DNA of 64,000 bases, taken from NCBI RefSeq assembly GCF_035582795.1, contig NC_134368.1:15606001-15670000 (forward strand), given 5' to 3'. Numbering within the stretch: position 1 is the first letter of the stretch; the number at the start of each line of letters is the position of its first letter. The position numbers and the translations under genes were made by a program. This stretch comes from Mycteria americana (taxonomy: Eukaryota; Chordata; Aves; Ciconiiformes; Ciconiidae). Below, piece after piece: positions 23,406 to 36,600 of the stretch. The notes under the pieces are model-generated. The model searched no databases. It was not told the origin of the DNA and worked only from the letters and a program-made list of their open reading frames with translations.

Positions 23406-26400
23406 ATACTATATTCTTTCCATTTGCGTTGACAGCTAAAATATTGTTATCTGGAATCTGTGTCTGTACTTGTAAACTTACTCATAGATGACACAGGAGA
23501 CATTTCTTGATCTGTTAATTTTCTAATGTTATGCGTGTTATCATGTAGGAAATATTTTATTACCTAATCTCTTAACTTCAGATCTGCTAGTGTTGGAAAA
23601 AAGATATGGATTGGGGTAAGGGCCTAGAAAGCTGGTTGATGTTTACATCATTGTTAATTTGACAGTGCCATCAGTGAAATAAATAGATTCTACTTGTGCT
23701 GATATAGTTTGTCTACAGCCAAAGACAGATGATCAAGCTGTGAATAACAATAGTATGAACAATATTATTGAATAACAATAATATGAACGATATTAACACT
23801 ACACAATAAATTAAGAGCACAATGTAAATTCTTTTGATGTATGCACTATTTTTCAGTATTCGGGATGTTATTCTTCTGTAAATTAACTTTCCATTCTCAG
23901 CAGTGACTGTTGATGAAGTTGCCATTTTTCTTCCTCAGCAATAGAGGCTGGTATTAACTTAAATGCCATCAGTCACACACAGTTGGGAAAATAAAATAAC
24001 TTTGTCTGTGATACCTAAGCATCTGGAAACCTGTGCACCATTTAGTTGCTAGACAATTTTATATAGATCCTTGTGTTAAATACTTTCACACCCAGACCTT
24101 TTGGAAAAGAGGAGAATGTAGAAGCTGGGTATTGAAACTTGTTAAAATTTACTCCTTGTGACTGTTGCTTGAAGTCTGGACTGTTAGAGGAGACTGTGTT
24201 CTTCATTCTGACTTTCAAATTCACACCATTGCTGAATATACAATATATGAAATGTTTAGTAATGAAAAAGATAGACATTGTCTTAAGCTACTACAGTTTC
24301 ATTAAAGAAAAAAGTTGCTGTTGGTATGCAATACAAAGGATCAGTCAAACCAAAATAAAATACATTTAGCACTACTGTTAAGTAGCTTGTAGAGTAAGTT
24401 AACAGCTCGATTTGTTTAAATGTAATATTTAAGTTTTCCAAAACCAGTTGTACTTCACATCTTTAAAGGGGCAAGTTGCTTATCTTCAGGTCTTCATCTT
24501 TTAACAAATTTTAACAATTTTACATCTGCATACACAGGTACATTTGAGTAACTTTGTTTATTATGGTACTTAAATGCACTGTTGCTCAGGGATGGTAATT
24601 ATGACTGTATTTTCATTTGTCAACTATATAAATGCTTTAGGTGTTTTAAGTTGCCTTGTACTCTTGAATTAAAATTACTATTTGCTACATGTCTTTTTCA
24701 GATTTATTCTTCTGGACATCTTAATAAACTTTGTACAAAAGTGATCGATTATTGTTCAGTACTTAATTGTTTAACCATCCAATTCCACTGTTCTTGGAGA
24801 CTGTCAGCCCATCATTTTGCCTGTAAAATAGATGTTCATGTAGATTTTGAATACTGTACTTGACGTGGAGTATCTTTATCTTTCATGACCTCTCAGCTGG
24901 GTTTATTGAAGGTGTAATACCATTCTGTAGACCTTTGGAGAGCTAAAATCCCAGGTAGATATGCTCATTGTACAAAAGTCCTGCCAAGTCTTTCAATACC
25001 AGTTATGAGTATCCAATGCAATACTTAGTCATTTACTTGCTCAAAAGGAAGTAGTGCCGAATCTGGAAAGAATTTAAAACAATGTTTGCTGTAATTAGCA
25101 ATGCGACAAAATGTTGCTGCCACTTCCCAGTTCTGTGAACTCCTTGCTTTGCTTATTTGCTCACCACCAAATAAAGAATTTAAGGCAAGAGATTAGAAAG
25201 AGGTGTCTCAATAGTTTCCTGAAAACAATTATTAGGCGCTCAAAATCCCTACCTCTACCAAAACTTGAATATATTAGCTGGCTACAGATCACCATAGATA
25301 TTTTCTGTATCCATTTACATTGAGGATGTTTGAGGATGAGAATGTGTACCAGCACCAAAGAGCTTTTCTTCACAGGTGACAAGGGATGCTCTAGAATCAT
25401 CTTAAAATAACATAGAAATAAAATAGTCTAGACAGTGAAGATTATTTATCAGTTACCTGTAGCAGCTCTGTGAAATGGAAGCATCTTCCTTGGTTGATCT
25501 TTAAAGGTTACGTTACATAAGATAAAAGTAGGACTTGGCATTTCCATAAGGTTCGGATAGTGATGGATGTAGCTCTGAGCTAGAGGTGGTTGAAGCCTTA
25601 ACTGTTTGTCTAGTTATGCTTTTTATTTATACTGCTGTTATGGGCCAGACAGAAATATAGGGCTAGCTTTCAGTTAAGGGCATTTTTCAAAAGGCAAATT
25701 TGTAGATGGCTTCAAATACCTGTTTCTTGAGAGCAGGCCAAAATGAATAAAGGACACGAGCTACTACTTCTGTATGCTTACCTGAATAGGGGATTGCACA
25801 GAATTTACTCGTTCCACCCTTCTGCCATTTTGTTCTCCTTCCCTGTTTAAGAGGAATGCGAACCTCATAAATTTACATACAAGCTCAGAAATGTCTTTTG
25901 GTACTTAAGAAAAAAATTCTCTTTATTCATTTCTGGCTTCAGAAGAGAAAAAGCTTAAAACCTCTGTAAGTTTTGCCAGTGGAAGTAGAGTAAAATAGAT
26001 GCTGTCTTTTAATTTCTCCCATTTTGCTTTTTTAATGTAGCTGAATTAGTGGCTTAATTTCACGTGAGACATAGGTCACTCACTGTAAAAAACAATGCTT
26101 TGGATATTTGATGTGCTACCAACAGATACAGGGTAAAAATGTAAGAGCTGCCTGGCCAGAACAAGGACCAGTCCACCTTGGTATCTGGCCCCAAGCTACG
26201 GCGAGGTACCTGAATACCTGGAGTTAGGAGAATTTGTATTGTATGCAAACAAAATACTATTTAAAATATGTAGTGTTTTACACAGGGCTGAATTCCTGTC
26301 AGCCCCTGTAGACAACCAACTGGTGCTCCAAATCTTGAGGTTCAAATACATTAATATCTTATGACCATGGGTCACAGTTACAACTAAGTGGTTTAAATGA

Positions 26401-26640
26401 AAAAGGCCAATACTTAAAATGTGTATAAAAATGGGAAAAATGAATAAATAAGAAGTGGACTAAATCCTGCAGAAGTCTTTGCTACTTTGAGCTCGGTAGT
26501 TGCTACTCCACCTAGCAATTGCTATGATACTCTGTTGGCAGAGTGGGACTTACTAAAAAAATAAGGTAAATTGCTGCCTTTGAAAGGTCTAGAAAATTCC
26601 TGAAAAGAGAGGTTATTTACTACCAGTGGAAGTGCCAATT
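23406..26640. other. intergenic, TMEM128 to OTOP1
   Basis: AT-rich DNA with scattered short open frames and no recognised gene. GC content rises sharply from about 26640 into the OTOP1 CpG island. Confidence 0.5.
23742..23797 (+). repeat. two-copy tandem duplication, 28-bp unit
   Basis: GAATAACAATAGTATGAAC followed by AATATTATT occurs at 23742-23769 and again, slightly changed, at 23770-23797. Confidence 0.85.
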
Positions 26641-26644
26641 GCCA

Positions 26645-27345
26645 AAACGAAGGTGGACTGTGGGGCGCAGGGCGTGAAACCGTGGCGGGTGATCCCATTC
26701 CCAGCCCCGGGCGAAGGAGCTGCCTCACCGGCTGCTCGCTCCCCGGGCTGCCGGCCAGGCTCCCTCGGCCCCGTCCTCGCTGGTTCCCAACACCCCCCGC
26801 ACGGTGCCCGTTCCCCGGCTGTCCCGCCGGCCGGTCACGGTCAGGGGCGCGTCCTCCCCGCTCGCTGTCCTGCCCGTCTCCCTGGCTGCAGAGCATGTTG
26901 GGCCCCGCGCCTCTCTGTCAGCGCGGGGGCAAGCGCCGGGTGCCTCCCGCAAGCGGCCGCGCAGGGCTCCCCTGCCCGCCTGCAGGGGACGTGGCCACCT
27001 CCTGACTACTCTTCCGCGGAATAAATTCTCCCTTACCCCTAATCTCGACCCTACTGTTGGCTGAGTCTAAGGCAAGACCCCCCTGCCCCGCAAAACCTCA
27101 GCAGCCTTTACCCCCGGCAGCCTACCTTCCCCTTGGGCAGCCGGGGACCCCCCCGGAGGCCCCCGCCCGGCGGGCAGCGGCTGCGGGGAGGCGCGGGGAG
27201 GCCGGCGGCCCCGCTCCGCCCCCGGCCGCCGTCGGGGGACGGGCCAGCCGACGGCCTCTGGGCTCCCCGGGGAAAGCGGGGCCGCCTGCTTGCAGCACCT
27301 GGCCGGCGGCGTGGGAGATGGAGAAAGCCGCCGGTTTCCCCTCCG
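26645..27345 (+). promoter_or_regulatory. OTOP1: CpG island, OTOP1 promoter and first exon
   Basis: Dense CpG and GC-rich sequence from about 26645 through the first OTOP1 exon. No clear TATA box near the start. The long overlapping frames on both strands here reflect composition. Confidence 0.82.
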
Positions 27346-27603
27346 TGGGCGGCAGCTACCCGCAGAAAAACGCCGAGATCCTCAGCAGCCAGTACGGCAT
27401 CAACCTCTTCCTGGCCGGGCTGCTCCTCACCTTCGCCTGGGCTGTGCATGCCGTGGGCATCAGCAAGAGCCACTTGCTTTCCTACCTCATCACGCTGATG
27501 CTCATCCAGCTGCTGTGGATGCTGTGGTACCTCTGCAGGAGCTGCACGCAGAGGAGGCTGATCCGGGACAAGGACACGCACGCCGGAGCCCGCTGGCTGA
27601 AGT
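27318..27603 (+). CDS. OTOP1: OTOP1 coding exon 1
   Basis: Starts at the only in-frame ATG before the conserved block (GGAG-ATG-G, purine at -3 and G at +4). It encodes residues 1-95: a short cytoplasmic N-terminus, helix 1 (about 28-46) and helix 2 (about 52-72), then KDTHAGARWLK. The donor T|GTAAGT begins at 27604. Confidence 0.9.
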
Positions 27604-30600
27604 GTAAGTACTGGCCGGTGGCACACAGGGTGGTACCACGCACGGGACATCCGTGCCATCACCCGTCTCTGCCACCACTTCGTTACCCTCTCCATCCCTA
27701 CCAGGAGGCATCCTGGTATTCATGAACTTAACACACATGCAGTGCACTCTAGAGTAAATATATGCATAAGGCGAACGTACCAGGAGATTGTATGGGAAAG
27801 CTGTTTGCTAAACATCCTCGCTCTCCAACCTGCCATTTACAGTACTGAGAGCTCTGGTGCCTTTTTTCCCTTACCAGGCTGGTTTGGCGACACTTGAAAA
27901 ATAAAATATAGCTAATGGAAGAGACAATTTTGTTGATGTCATGCAACTCTTTTGGATGGAACTATAAAAGGAACTATCACCTTTTCCAGACAATATAATG
28001 CAACTTACTTCAGGCTAGTATCAGTCAGAAAGGTCCTCAAGTGCTCTCTATACCAATGTATATCAGAGATTCCCATTTATATGTGTGCAGTGATGACTTA
28101 GAAACATCTGGAGTTAGACAGAAGAGGACAAAATACCTGGCCAGATCAGTTCGTAGATTAGTACATAAAACATCTAAGCAAGGAAGCTAAAGCTAGCATT
28201 AGCGTGTAGGAAAAGCATAAAAGTTTGCAAGGGTAGTGATGGGATGTGATGGCCCTTGTCTGCAGAGTCAGGTGCGTACTGGAGTAAGGATATAAAGGTA
28301 TATTGAGAGAAGGTGGTTGGGGAGCACATCACAGAGTCAGTGACAGGAATGCTGTGTTTCTGGGCCCCAAGAAAAAGAAACAACCCACATCAGCACTGTG
28401 TAGAGTAATAGGCAAGCCCAGTTTTACCGACCTCTTTTTCAGTCTCAGCACTGTAAATGTTAGGTTCAAAAGTAAGTATGTAAAATGGAGTGCTATAAGA
28501 CAGCTTTTCCATGAAATATTTCTGTCCTGCTAGCAATGAGACAACAGTTATCACAGCAGCTAATGAAATATCTAAATGAAAATCCCAAGAACACCTAAAA
28601 CCTGATTATTTTGAGAAGTAAGGTTGTTAGTTTGTTCTCAGTCTCAGTGCTTGTCTTTTATTTTCTTTGCAACTGTTAACAATTGTGCTGTATGAATTGC
28701 TCGGGGAAAATCTTTTTTTTTAATGTCTAACATACAGTCAGGGCCTGTAGAGTCTTTCCTGAAATGTGTGGAGTTCACGTACCAACTGTTCAATTGTTCT
28801 CCTTGATTATTCACTGTTTTCCAAAACAATATTCAGCTCTTGGGCATTTTTCATTTATTAGCTTATGTGGCTTACAATCTCCTGAAATTCATTAATGCAA
28901 GGCTTAATTTGATCCTATTTTGGACCAAGCTATGCTTTTGTTACTGATAGGGTAGCTTTCTCCTCCTAAGTATGGAATAAATACTGCTTAACATGGGTAA
29001 GTACAGCAGGACCCCTTGCCCTTTTTCTTTTGGCACAGCATTCACAGCATTTCATTTGTCCTACAGGATATAAGGAGTCACAGAAACTTAGAAATAAGAT
29101 CTTGGAATGAACTACTAGGTTACCTTATCCATTTCTTTTACCAGCACAGGATGGCTCTTTGTACTAGCTTCTCAAGTGGTGCGGCTTCCACTGCTTCTCT
29201 TGGATGTCTCGGCTGCAATTCAACAAAGTCGCCCTTAGGGAAAGACCTACACTCTTCTATTCTGAGGAGTTTCTTGTAGCTACAACAAGCCTGTACAAGT
29301 CCTTTATCCTCTGTTGGTAAAAGAAAACTTATTTGAGCTAAGGAAAAACTCAGGTGGCAATTCCTCTGCCAAGATCCCCCTTGCCCTCCTCTGCATCAAT
29401 GGTTTTGTCATAGAAATCTTTTATCTGAAAGATGAAAAGTCCAAAAAGAAGGAGGGGGGAGGAGAAAGTTTCATCAAGTCTTTCCACAGAAAGCTCTCTG
29501 CAATTTTTGACTAGCTCTATCAACTGCTTTTGAAGAATGACTCCTTGCTCTCATCATTAGAGAAAACGTTCATGTACAGTTAGAGGAAATGTCCATGTCC
29601 AATGTCCAGTATAAAATGAGTATATCTTCATGATTCCCTTCAAACTGTGAATATAATTTTAGTAGAAGTGGTGGTAGCTGGCTACTTAGAGCATTTTGCT
29701 ATCACAAATGTTGAAAAAGAATGACTTAACAAAAACCTCCTATAACAGAGTCCTTGCACACAGTTAACAACAGTAGAAGGACAAATAGTTTACAAGAATC
29801 GCTCACAGAAAGGTTTGCTTGAGCATTTTTGCAACTGTGTGAACCCTAGAGCACAGCTGTCTTCCCACTTGTGTGGTCGACCAAGAACCGCTCTTACAGT
29901 CTCAATGTGGGAAAAGTTTCAGGGAGAGCTTTGTCTTGAATAGGGTACAGTTATCCCGACCCAAATAATCACAGGGAAGATTAGGAAGTCCTTTCCTTGA
30001 CTTATTCCAAGTGTTACTCCCCTGAGTACACTCTCCTGTTAGGGAAAGGTCTCTGGCCGTTATTTGGAAGTTCAGCCAAGTGAGACAGAGAACTCGAAAG
30101 AAAATCAATTGGCTTCACAAATGGCTTTATTTTATCACGTTCTCCAGCAGCACAGCTTCTGTTTAAAGCATAGGCAGCTGGTCAACTTACAAAGCTCTTG
30201 GCAGACTTCAACTTGTATATTTTTCCTGCTTGCATTAAATTGTCTATTATTTAAAAGCAAATAATATTTTAAGTTTAGAGTGGCATTTTCACAGCTGTAT
30301 CATTATGGCTTTTTTCTTCTTGATGGTTAACAGAGAGAATTAAGCCAGCACTTAGCAACACTGGAAATCCTATTCTTGATTTCCTAAGATATGCAGGTTT
30401 CAATGACCATTTGAAAAAAATCCCAATTTTTTTTTAATAATTCAATGCTCAATAGCAATAATTTCATATTTCTTTAACTTTCAAATAGAAATAGCAAAAT
30501 AGTAGCATGATCTTCAGAATTTATAATTACTGATATATATCTAGTAGTTAGTATTAATATACAATACTGAAGTTTCCATCAGGAAAAGTTAACATGAAAA

Positions 30601-33600
30601 CCATTAGCATACCATATGTATGGTCATTATAGTTGTGCTTTGATTTTTGCCTAAGCAAATTAGTAGAATCATTGTCTTTTGAAGCCCCTTAAATACGCAT
30701 CTTGGACACCTGGCATATGCTTACAGTGTGGTCACCTGAGTGATTGCCAGAAACATCTAGATTATCATTTGAATAAGTGAAATAATTGAACATTAAAAGA
30801 AAAGAGCCATATAAAATCTTCTAATCCCTGGAGGACAATGGCAAAACTATTGATTTCAGTGGGAACAGATTGAAGCCCACCAAATCTCTGATGAAGGTAA
30901 AGGAAACATGAAGAGACATACTAAGGCATAAACCAAAATGCTCAATGTGAAAGAAACTTTTTTTGTTGTTGTTGGTTGGGGTTTTTTTTGTTTCCCCTCC
31001 AAGGGTCTGCTGGACATTGATGTAAAACCGTAAAACTGTGCAACTGAAAGAGTGATCCTGTGAAATGCAAGCAAGACAGAATGGAACTACAATACAGGTC
31101 ATCCCTGTAAAGACAAGATGCATGTATGGTGCAGGAGACAGATCAATAACCTAAGATGCATTTGCTTTTTACGTTAGTGAATTTAAACCTGAGCCCCTTG
31201 CCCTGCCTTGCCTCACCTCGCCTCGCCTTGCCTCACCTCGCCTCGCCTTGCCTCACCTCGCCTCGCCTTGCCTTGCCTTCCCTTGCCTTGCCTTCCCTTC
31301 CCTTCCCTTCCCTTGCCTTGCCTTCATTTCCCTTCCCTTCCCTTGCCTTCCCTTCCCTTCCCTTGCCTTCCCTTGCCTTCCCTTGCCTTCCCTTGCCTTC
31401 CCTTGCCTTGCCTTCCCTTGCCTTGCCTTCCCTTGCCTTGCCTTGCCTTGCCTTGCCTTGCCTTGCCTTGCCTTCCCTTCCTTTCCCTTCCCTTCCCTTC
31501 CCTTCCCTTCCCTTCCCTTCCCTTCCCTTCCCTTCCCTTCCCTTCCCTTCCCTTCCCTTCCCTTCCCTTCCCTTCCCTTCCCTTCCCTTCCCTTCCCTTC
31601 CCTTCCCTTCCCTTCCCTTCCCTTCCCTTCCCTTCCCTTCCCTTCCCTTCCCTCTTCTAGTTAACAAGTCCCTTGTGATCCTATTCTGCTGAGCCACTCT
31701 CATGAGTAACGGAAGCAAGGATGCAGAACTTTTACATTATAAAATACATTTCCACCCATTTTGCTCTGATGTTACTACTTCATTCAAGCAGTTCCCCAGG
31801 GCTTGATCCTGCACCATGAATTAACTGGAAAATTACCTTACTAGTGTCACGAATGGGGAATTAAATACCTTTCTGAAATACACTGTAAAGTCAACATAGG
31901 TGTAACAATTCACTGTAGAGTAATTGTGGCAGATTGTTGTCATCTTTTGGCTTCAGAAGATAGCATTTTCCTAGTTATTGGAACACTTACAATACACAGT
32001 AAGTCATCTTTGACATCTTTCAGACAAAGAGTGAAACCAGCTGAGTTTCCCACATACTTTCTAAATAAACCACAAACCAGAGAATCGATCATAGAATAAT
32101 TTAGGTAGGAAGGAACCTCTGGAGATCATCTAGTCCAACACCTTGCTCAGAGCAGGTCCAATTACCTCAAGTAAAGTTATTTTAGAAGAATTAATAACTC
32201 TAATTTATTTTAGAATAATTTAAATTCTTTAAATAAGGAAGGAAACATATCACTCCATCCCAAGAGTAGCCTAGAATTTTGCATTTTGTGATGCCATTTA
32301 CATTTATACATAGTGAAAATGGCATATCTATTTAAGTATGGGCTCCAGTCCTCTCACATGTGTTAGAAATAATACAAATTAGCTGGCATAATAAGCACAA
32401 ATAAAAAACTGTATGGGATTATACACATGCATGAAGTACAGAGCGGAGGTTTTAGATTTTGAAATACGAAGGCAAAAGTTGGGGGGAGGCAAACTATCTC
32501 TTGGTAGAAATAACACTCCATCAGTAATTTGACATTGATTTTATTATAGAGAGATTGTAAAACAGAAACATAAAATCCTAATGGAATTCATACCCTTGTG
32601 GTTAAAAAAATTTCTGGTCTATTTTTGTTTAATTGTAAAGGATCAATGTAATAGTAAACAAAAATATATTGTATTTTTATAATTTATACTTAATTTTTAT
32701 CAATGCAACTTCAATAATAAATGTATTATTAATTAAATAAATTATTAAATTAGTGTTATATTTTATTAACACAGGTCAAGTGGAACATGTGATGCTTATA
32801 AGGAAGTTAGGTTGTGGGCCCTTATAAAAGATAAACATTCATCAAAGTCAACACTAGTGATGTTATTTCCTCTGTGAGGAATTACGAAGAAAGTTTAAGA
32901 TACCAATGCTGATCTATATCTTAAGGTCCAGTTAAGGTCCATGGACAGATTTTTATCTAGTCTTAATTCAAATAAACCCAAACTAAATCCAGTGGAAACT
33001 TGTTTGAATAAAAGCCTAGAGAGAAAAAAACCCAAGCAAATGAAGATTTTGGAGTTTGGTTCAGTAATTTTATTGCCAGTTGTGCTTAGTCATACAGGTA
33101 CAAACCCAATAATATACATTGTGTTACCATATAGCTTTCCAGAATAAGTTTGTAACAAACATTTGCATTCCTGAAAGAAAAAGAAAAATAAACAAGGGGA
33201 AACATGTATTTTGAAAGTTCTTTAGGATACGAAATACATATTTAGAGAATATTAGGGTTTTTTTTGTGTATGTGTGTGAAAATAGTAGATACTGAAATGA
33301 AATCTTTGGTTTCTTTCTAGGAGAACAAACCATACAGCTCATTGTAGTTTTGGTCTCCGAGTTAAAGCGTAACCTCCTGAGCCACGGGGAAGGCATACCA
33401 AGTGATTGTGTTACTTCCCACTGTCGAGCTCTTGGGCCAGGAGACTGTAACATGATTGTTCAGCTCTGGAATTGTATAGTTTGCTGTGTGGCTGTATAGA
33501 GAATTAATTCATGCACTGTATGGCTGCTTCAGTGCTACCGTTACTTGAGAGGCTGACCTTGCAAGGAGCTGGGAGCCATCTGCAAGGTGCTGAGTGTCTC

Positions 33601-36600
33601 CAGGTCCTGGCCACGGCTGGACTGGCTCCTCTGCACTGATCCTGCAGGGCGTGTACGGGGACGTGCTTTCGTAATATATTGGCAGAGGCTTTCACAAATT
33701 AGAGGGACTTATTACATGGAGTCAATTATCTTCATGAACATCAATCTACTTTTATTTCCCTAAGCAAGAACCTGGAGATTGATCGACTTTTATTTCCCTA
33801 AACAGGTTTTAGCAGATATTGGTACAGATTGTCTCTAGACACTGTAACTGTCCACTGACGCTTTCTAATATCTTTTTCATTTGTAGGTGGGATTACATTA
33901 TTTGCAGTGATTACTTTATTTCTGGACTCTTTTAAAATTGGATATTATATTGATTTTTCAAATTGTTTATCACCAACTGAAGGCATTTTTCCTGTTACAC
34001 ATGCCGTGCACACCATCTTACAGGTAAAAGTCACTGGTTACAGTTTTATATTATACCTGTATTTCTCACCAAAAATATCTTTTACCTTCTCATCATCAGT
34101 GAATTTTACACTAATTTTATTTCTAAGCGTATCACAGGATACTTTTGAGGGCTAAATTCTTGTGCATTTATATCCTTTCTATGTGTAAATTCAGGCTTTG
34201 CAACCTGAAATTACTCAGCCGTAAAACTCACATGTGTTCGAAAAAGAAATAATCAAAACATGCTCTCCTATAGTTGAAGTTACACGCTTTTTTTAGTTCA
34301 AGTTACATATATAATTTTCAGAATTTTCAGGCTGAAATGAGCAGCTTGGCTAAAGACAATTCACTTATTTCTATATGTAGGACTTGCCACACAAGTTCAA
34401 TTCAATCTGACTATCCTCATGTCCCATTGTGGTTAGGGGTGGAGGCCTGATACTTCAAAGGGACAAAACCCTTCCCGTGTATTTAGCTTGTTATAGAATA
34501 CTTGCACATTTTTCCTATACCAAATGAACACGGATTTTCCTTCTAGAAGCATTTGGTTATGCTTATCAGTGGCTGCACAGTAGCAAACATAGTGACTACA
34601 GTAAAATATTCCAGCTGCTTGTTTATTTTAAGGCTTTGGGTCTACATTATATGTGATATTCCATAGCTGATTGTTTATCACATGAATTCCTCTGAGCCCC
34701 TGTCAGCAGATTTGTAGGAAAGAAGGAAAAAAAAAAGCCACTCAACTAAGATACTGAGTTATAGCCAGGTCATTTAGTGCACTTTCCAAGATGATTAAGT
34801 CATTCGGAAAGAAAAGAAAGATTTTCCTAGCATGCAAATGAGCGTTTGAACAACCTACATTTTTCTGCTTTCTGTAACAAAAACGCATTGAAATTTAAGC
34901 AGTAACTCTGACCTCTTCTATCTTTTTCTCTGAGGGTGAAATTCTGATTTTGTTAAAGTAATCTTAATTTCACATTCTTGTAATATCCACTCTCCATGTC
35001 TCGCAACTTCTTTGCTTTACCTCTGAAAAACAAACAAAAGAAATTAAGCCTTTTTTCCTTGCTGATCTGCATGCAGCATTCTTCGTTGCATCCAGTGACC
35101 CTGAGCTGACAAGGTTTCCAGCTACCGTGAACTGGAGTGGGGAAGAAACAGTGTATAACAATGCTGAACAAAGGGAACAAGAATTCGAATTTAAATTTTA
35201 CATCAGCCAATGTTGCTGAATTTATTGTCCACTTAGCTTAAAATAATGAAATCTTGAATGTTAGCCTGAGCAGTCAAAGAAAAAGTAAAAAAGTTATTTA
35301 CCAGATACCTCTTACCTAAGACAAATCTCATGTCTTTGAAACACAGGATGAAATTACAGCAGAGAACATCCCTAATAATGTGTCACCTAAAAACCAAAAG
35401 ACTTGTTTTCTACAGAATATGTGTCAGATTCTGTTGTATTTTACTCTAATGAGGCATCCTGATACAGGCCATTAAATGAACAGATCTAGACATACTGCAC
35501 CTGTGCAAGCAATGAACTAACACATTCCTGCCCTTCCAAAACAGGCTGTGATTTATGCTCTTTCGCAGGCAGAAGTCCCTTTGAGGCAATGAGTACTCTG
35601 TGAGCAAAAATTGGATTTTATGCTATTTCTTTACCTTACTGACTTTTCTGTTCCTATTTCCCCCCACTTTCTCGACTCTACTGTCTGAACAGATCTTCGA
35701 AACTTATGTTTTTTAAGTTTTGAAGCATGCTTTCACATCTGCTGTTAGATTTTACTACATCTATCCCAGAATGGGAAATCGAACATGGCATTAGATGAGA
35801 CTAAGGTGCTAATTTCAATTTGTTTGATTTCAGCTGAAACCTCCATGATATCTTGTAGTCTCTACCCCTGGGGTTTTACAGTGGTCACACACCTTTTGAG
35901 AAATGCTTCATTAGGGGAATGAATGCACATGTTATTGCTGGATGATGTAGGTGACCCACATAGAACTGCATTTTCCTAGCTTTTCCAAAAATCAGATACT
36001 GAATGTCTTGGACAACACCAGCTGTGGTTTAGGATGCCTACATTAATGGGCACAGTGGTAAAATGGACTTCCAGTTACTTTAATTGCTGAAGAAGAACCC
36101 AAAATTCTTTGCACTTTTCAGACCATTTCTGGAACATCAAACCAGGCAGGTTTCTAAGAGAAACCTTTTGGACCATTTCTCTCCTGATAGTTCACCTACT
36201 GTCAAGTTCAGTGTCCTAGGAGCTATTCTGGGTAAACAGGACTCCCAGTTTCACCCTAACATCCCTGAGGAATATTGGTATCGTTCTCCTTGCACTTACT
36301 AGCACTTGGAACCCGTTTTGTAGCAGCAACAATCTGTATCCTGAGGTTTCCATTATCCTCGCACAAACAGAGATTCCCACTTTTAATATTTCTTTCCCCT
36401 TTACTTGCTAAATCAATGCTGTTATCTTTCTTGCTTTTATTCTCCAGCTTGAGCTTTCTGCACCATACTTGAGTTCAACTGTATGCGTTCCTAATGGGAT
36501 TGTCTCTCGGACTGATAGTACAACCTTTTCTCTTGCTTCCTGGGTGTCCGTTGTTTGGTTTATTAATCAAGTCTGGCATCCTTTCACTTATCTCTCTCCC

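Larger units (their letters stand above)
27604..33886 (+). other. OTOP1: OTOP1 intron 1
   Basis: A 6.3-kb intron. It contains the pentanucleotide array at 31196-31653 and a CR1 scrap at 32088-32162. At 33749 and 33787 a short motif (CTTTTATTTCCCTAA) is repeated 38 bp apart. No embedded gene recognised. Confidence 0.85.

Noticed and set aside
26522-27695. Several frames of 75 to 195 codons on both strands around OTOP1 exon 1
   Set aside because: CpG-island shadows; only the frame containing YPQKNAEILSSQYG is supported by family similarity.
31156-31718. Long overlapping frames of 138 to 178 codons on both strands (SLPFP and KGREG repeats)
   Set aside because: They are translations of the pentanucleotide array, which contains no stop codons. 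A 5-bp unit gives a 5-residue periodic peptide in any frame. Not genes.
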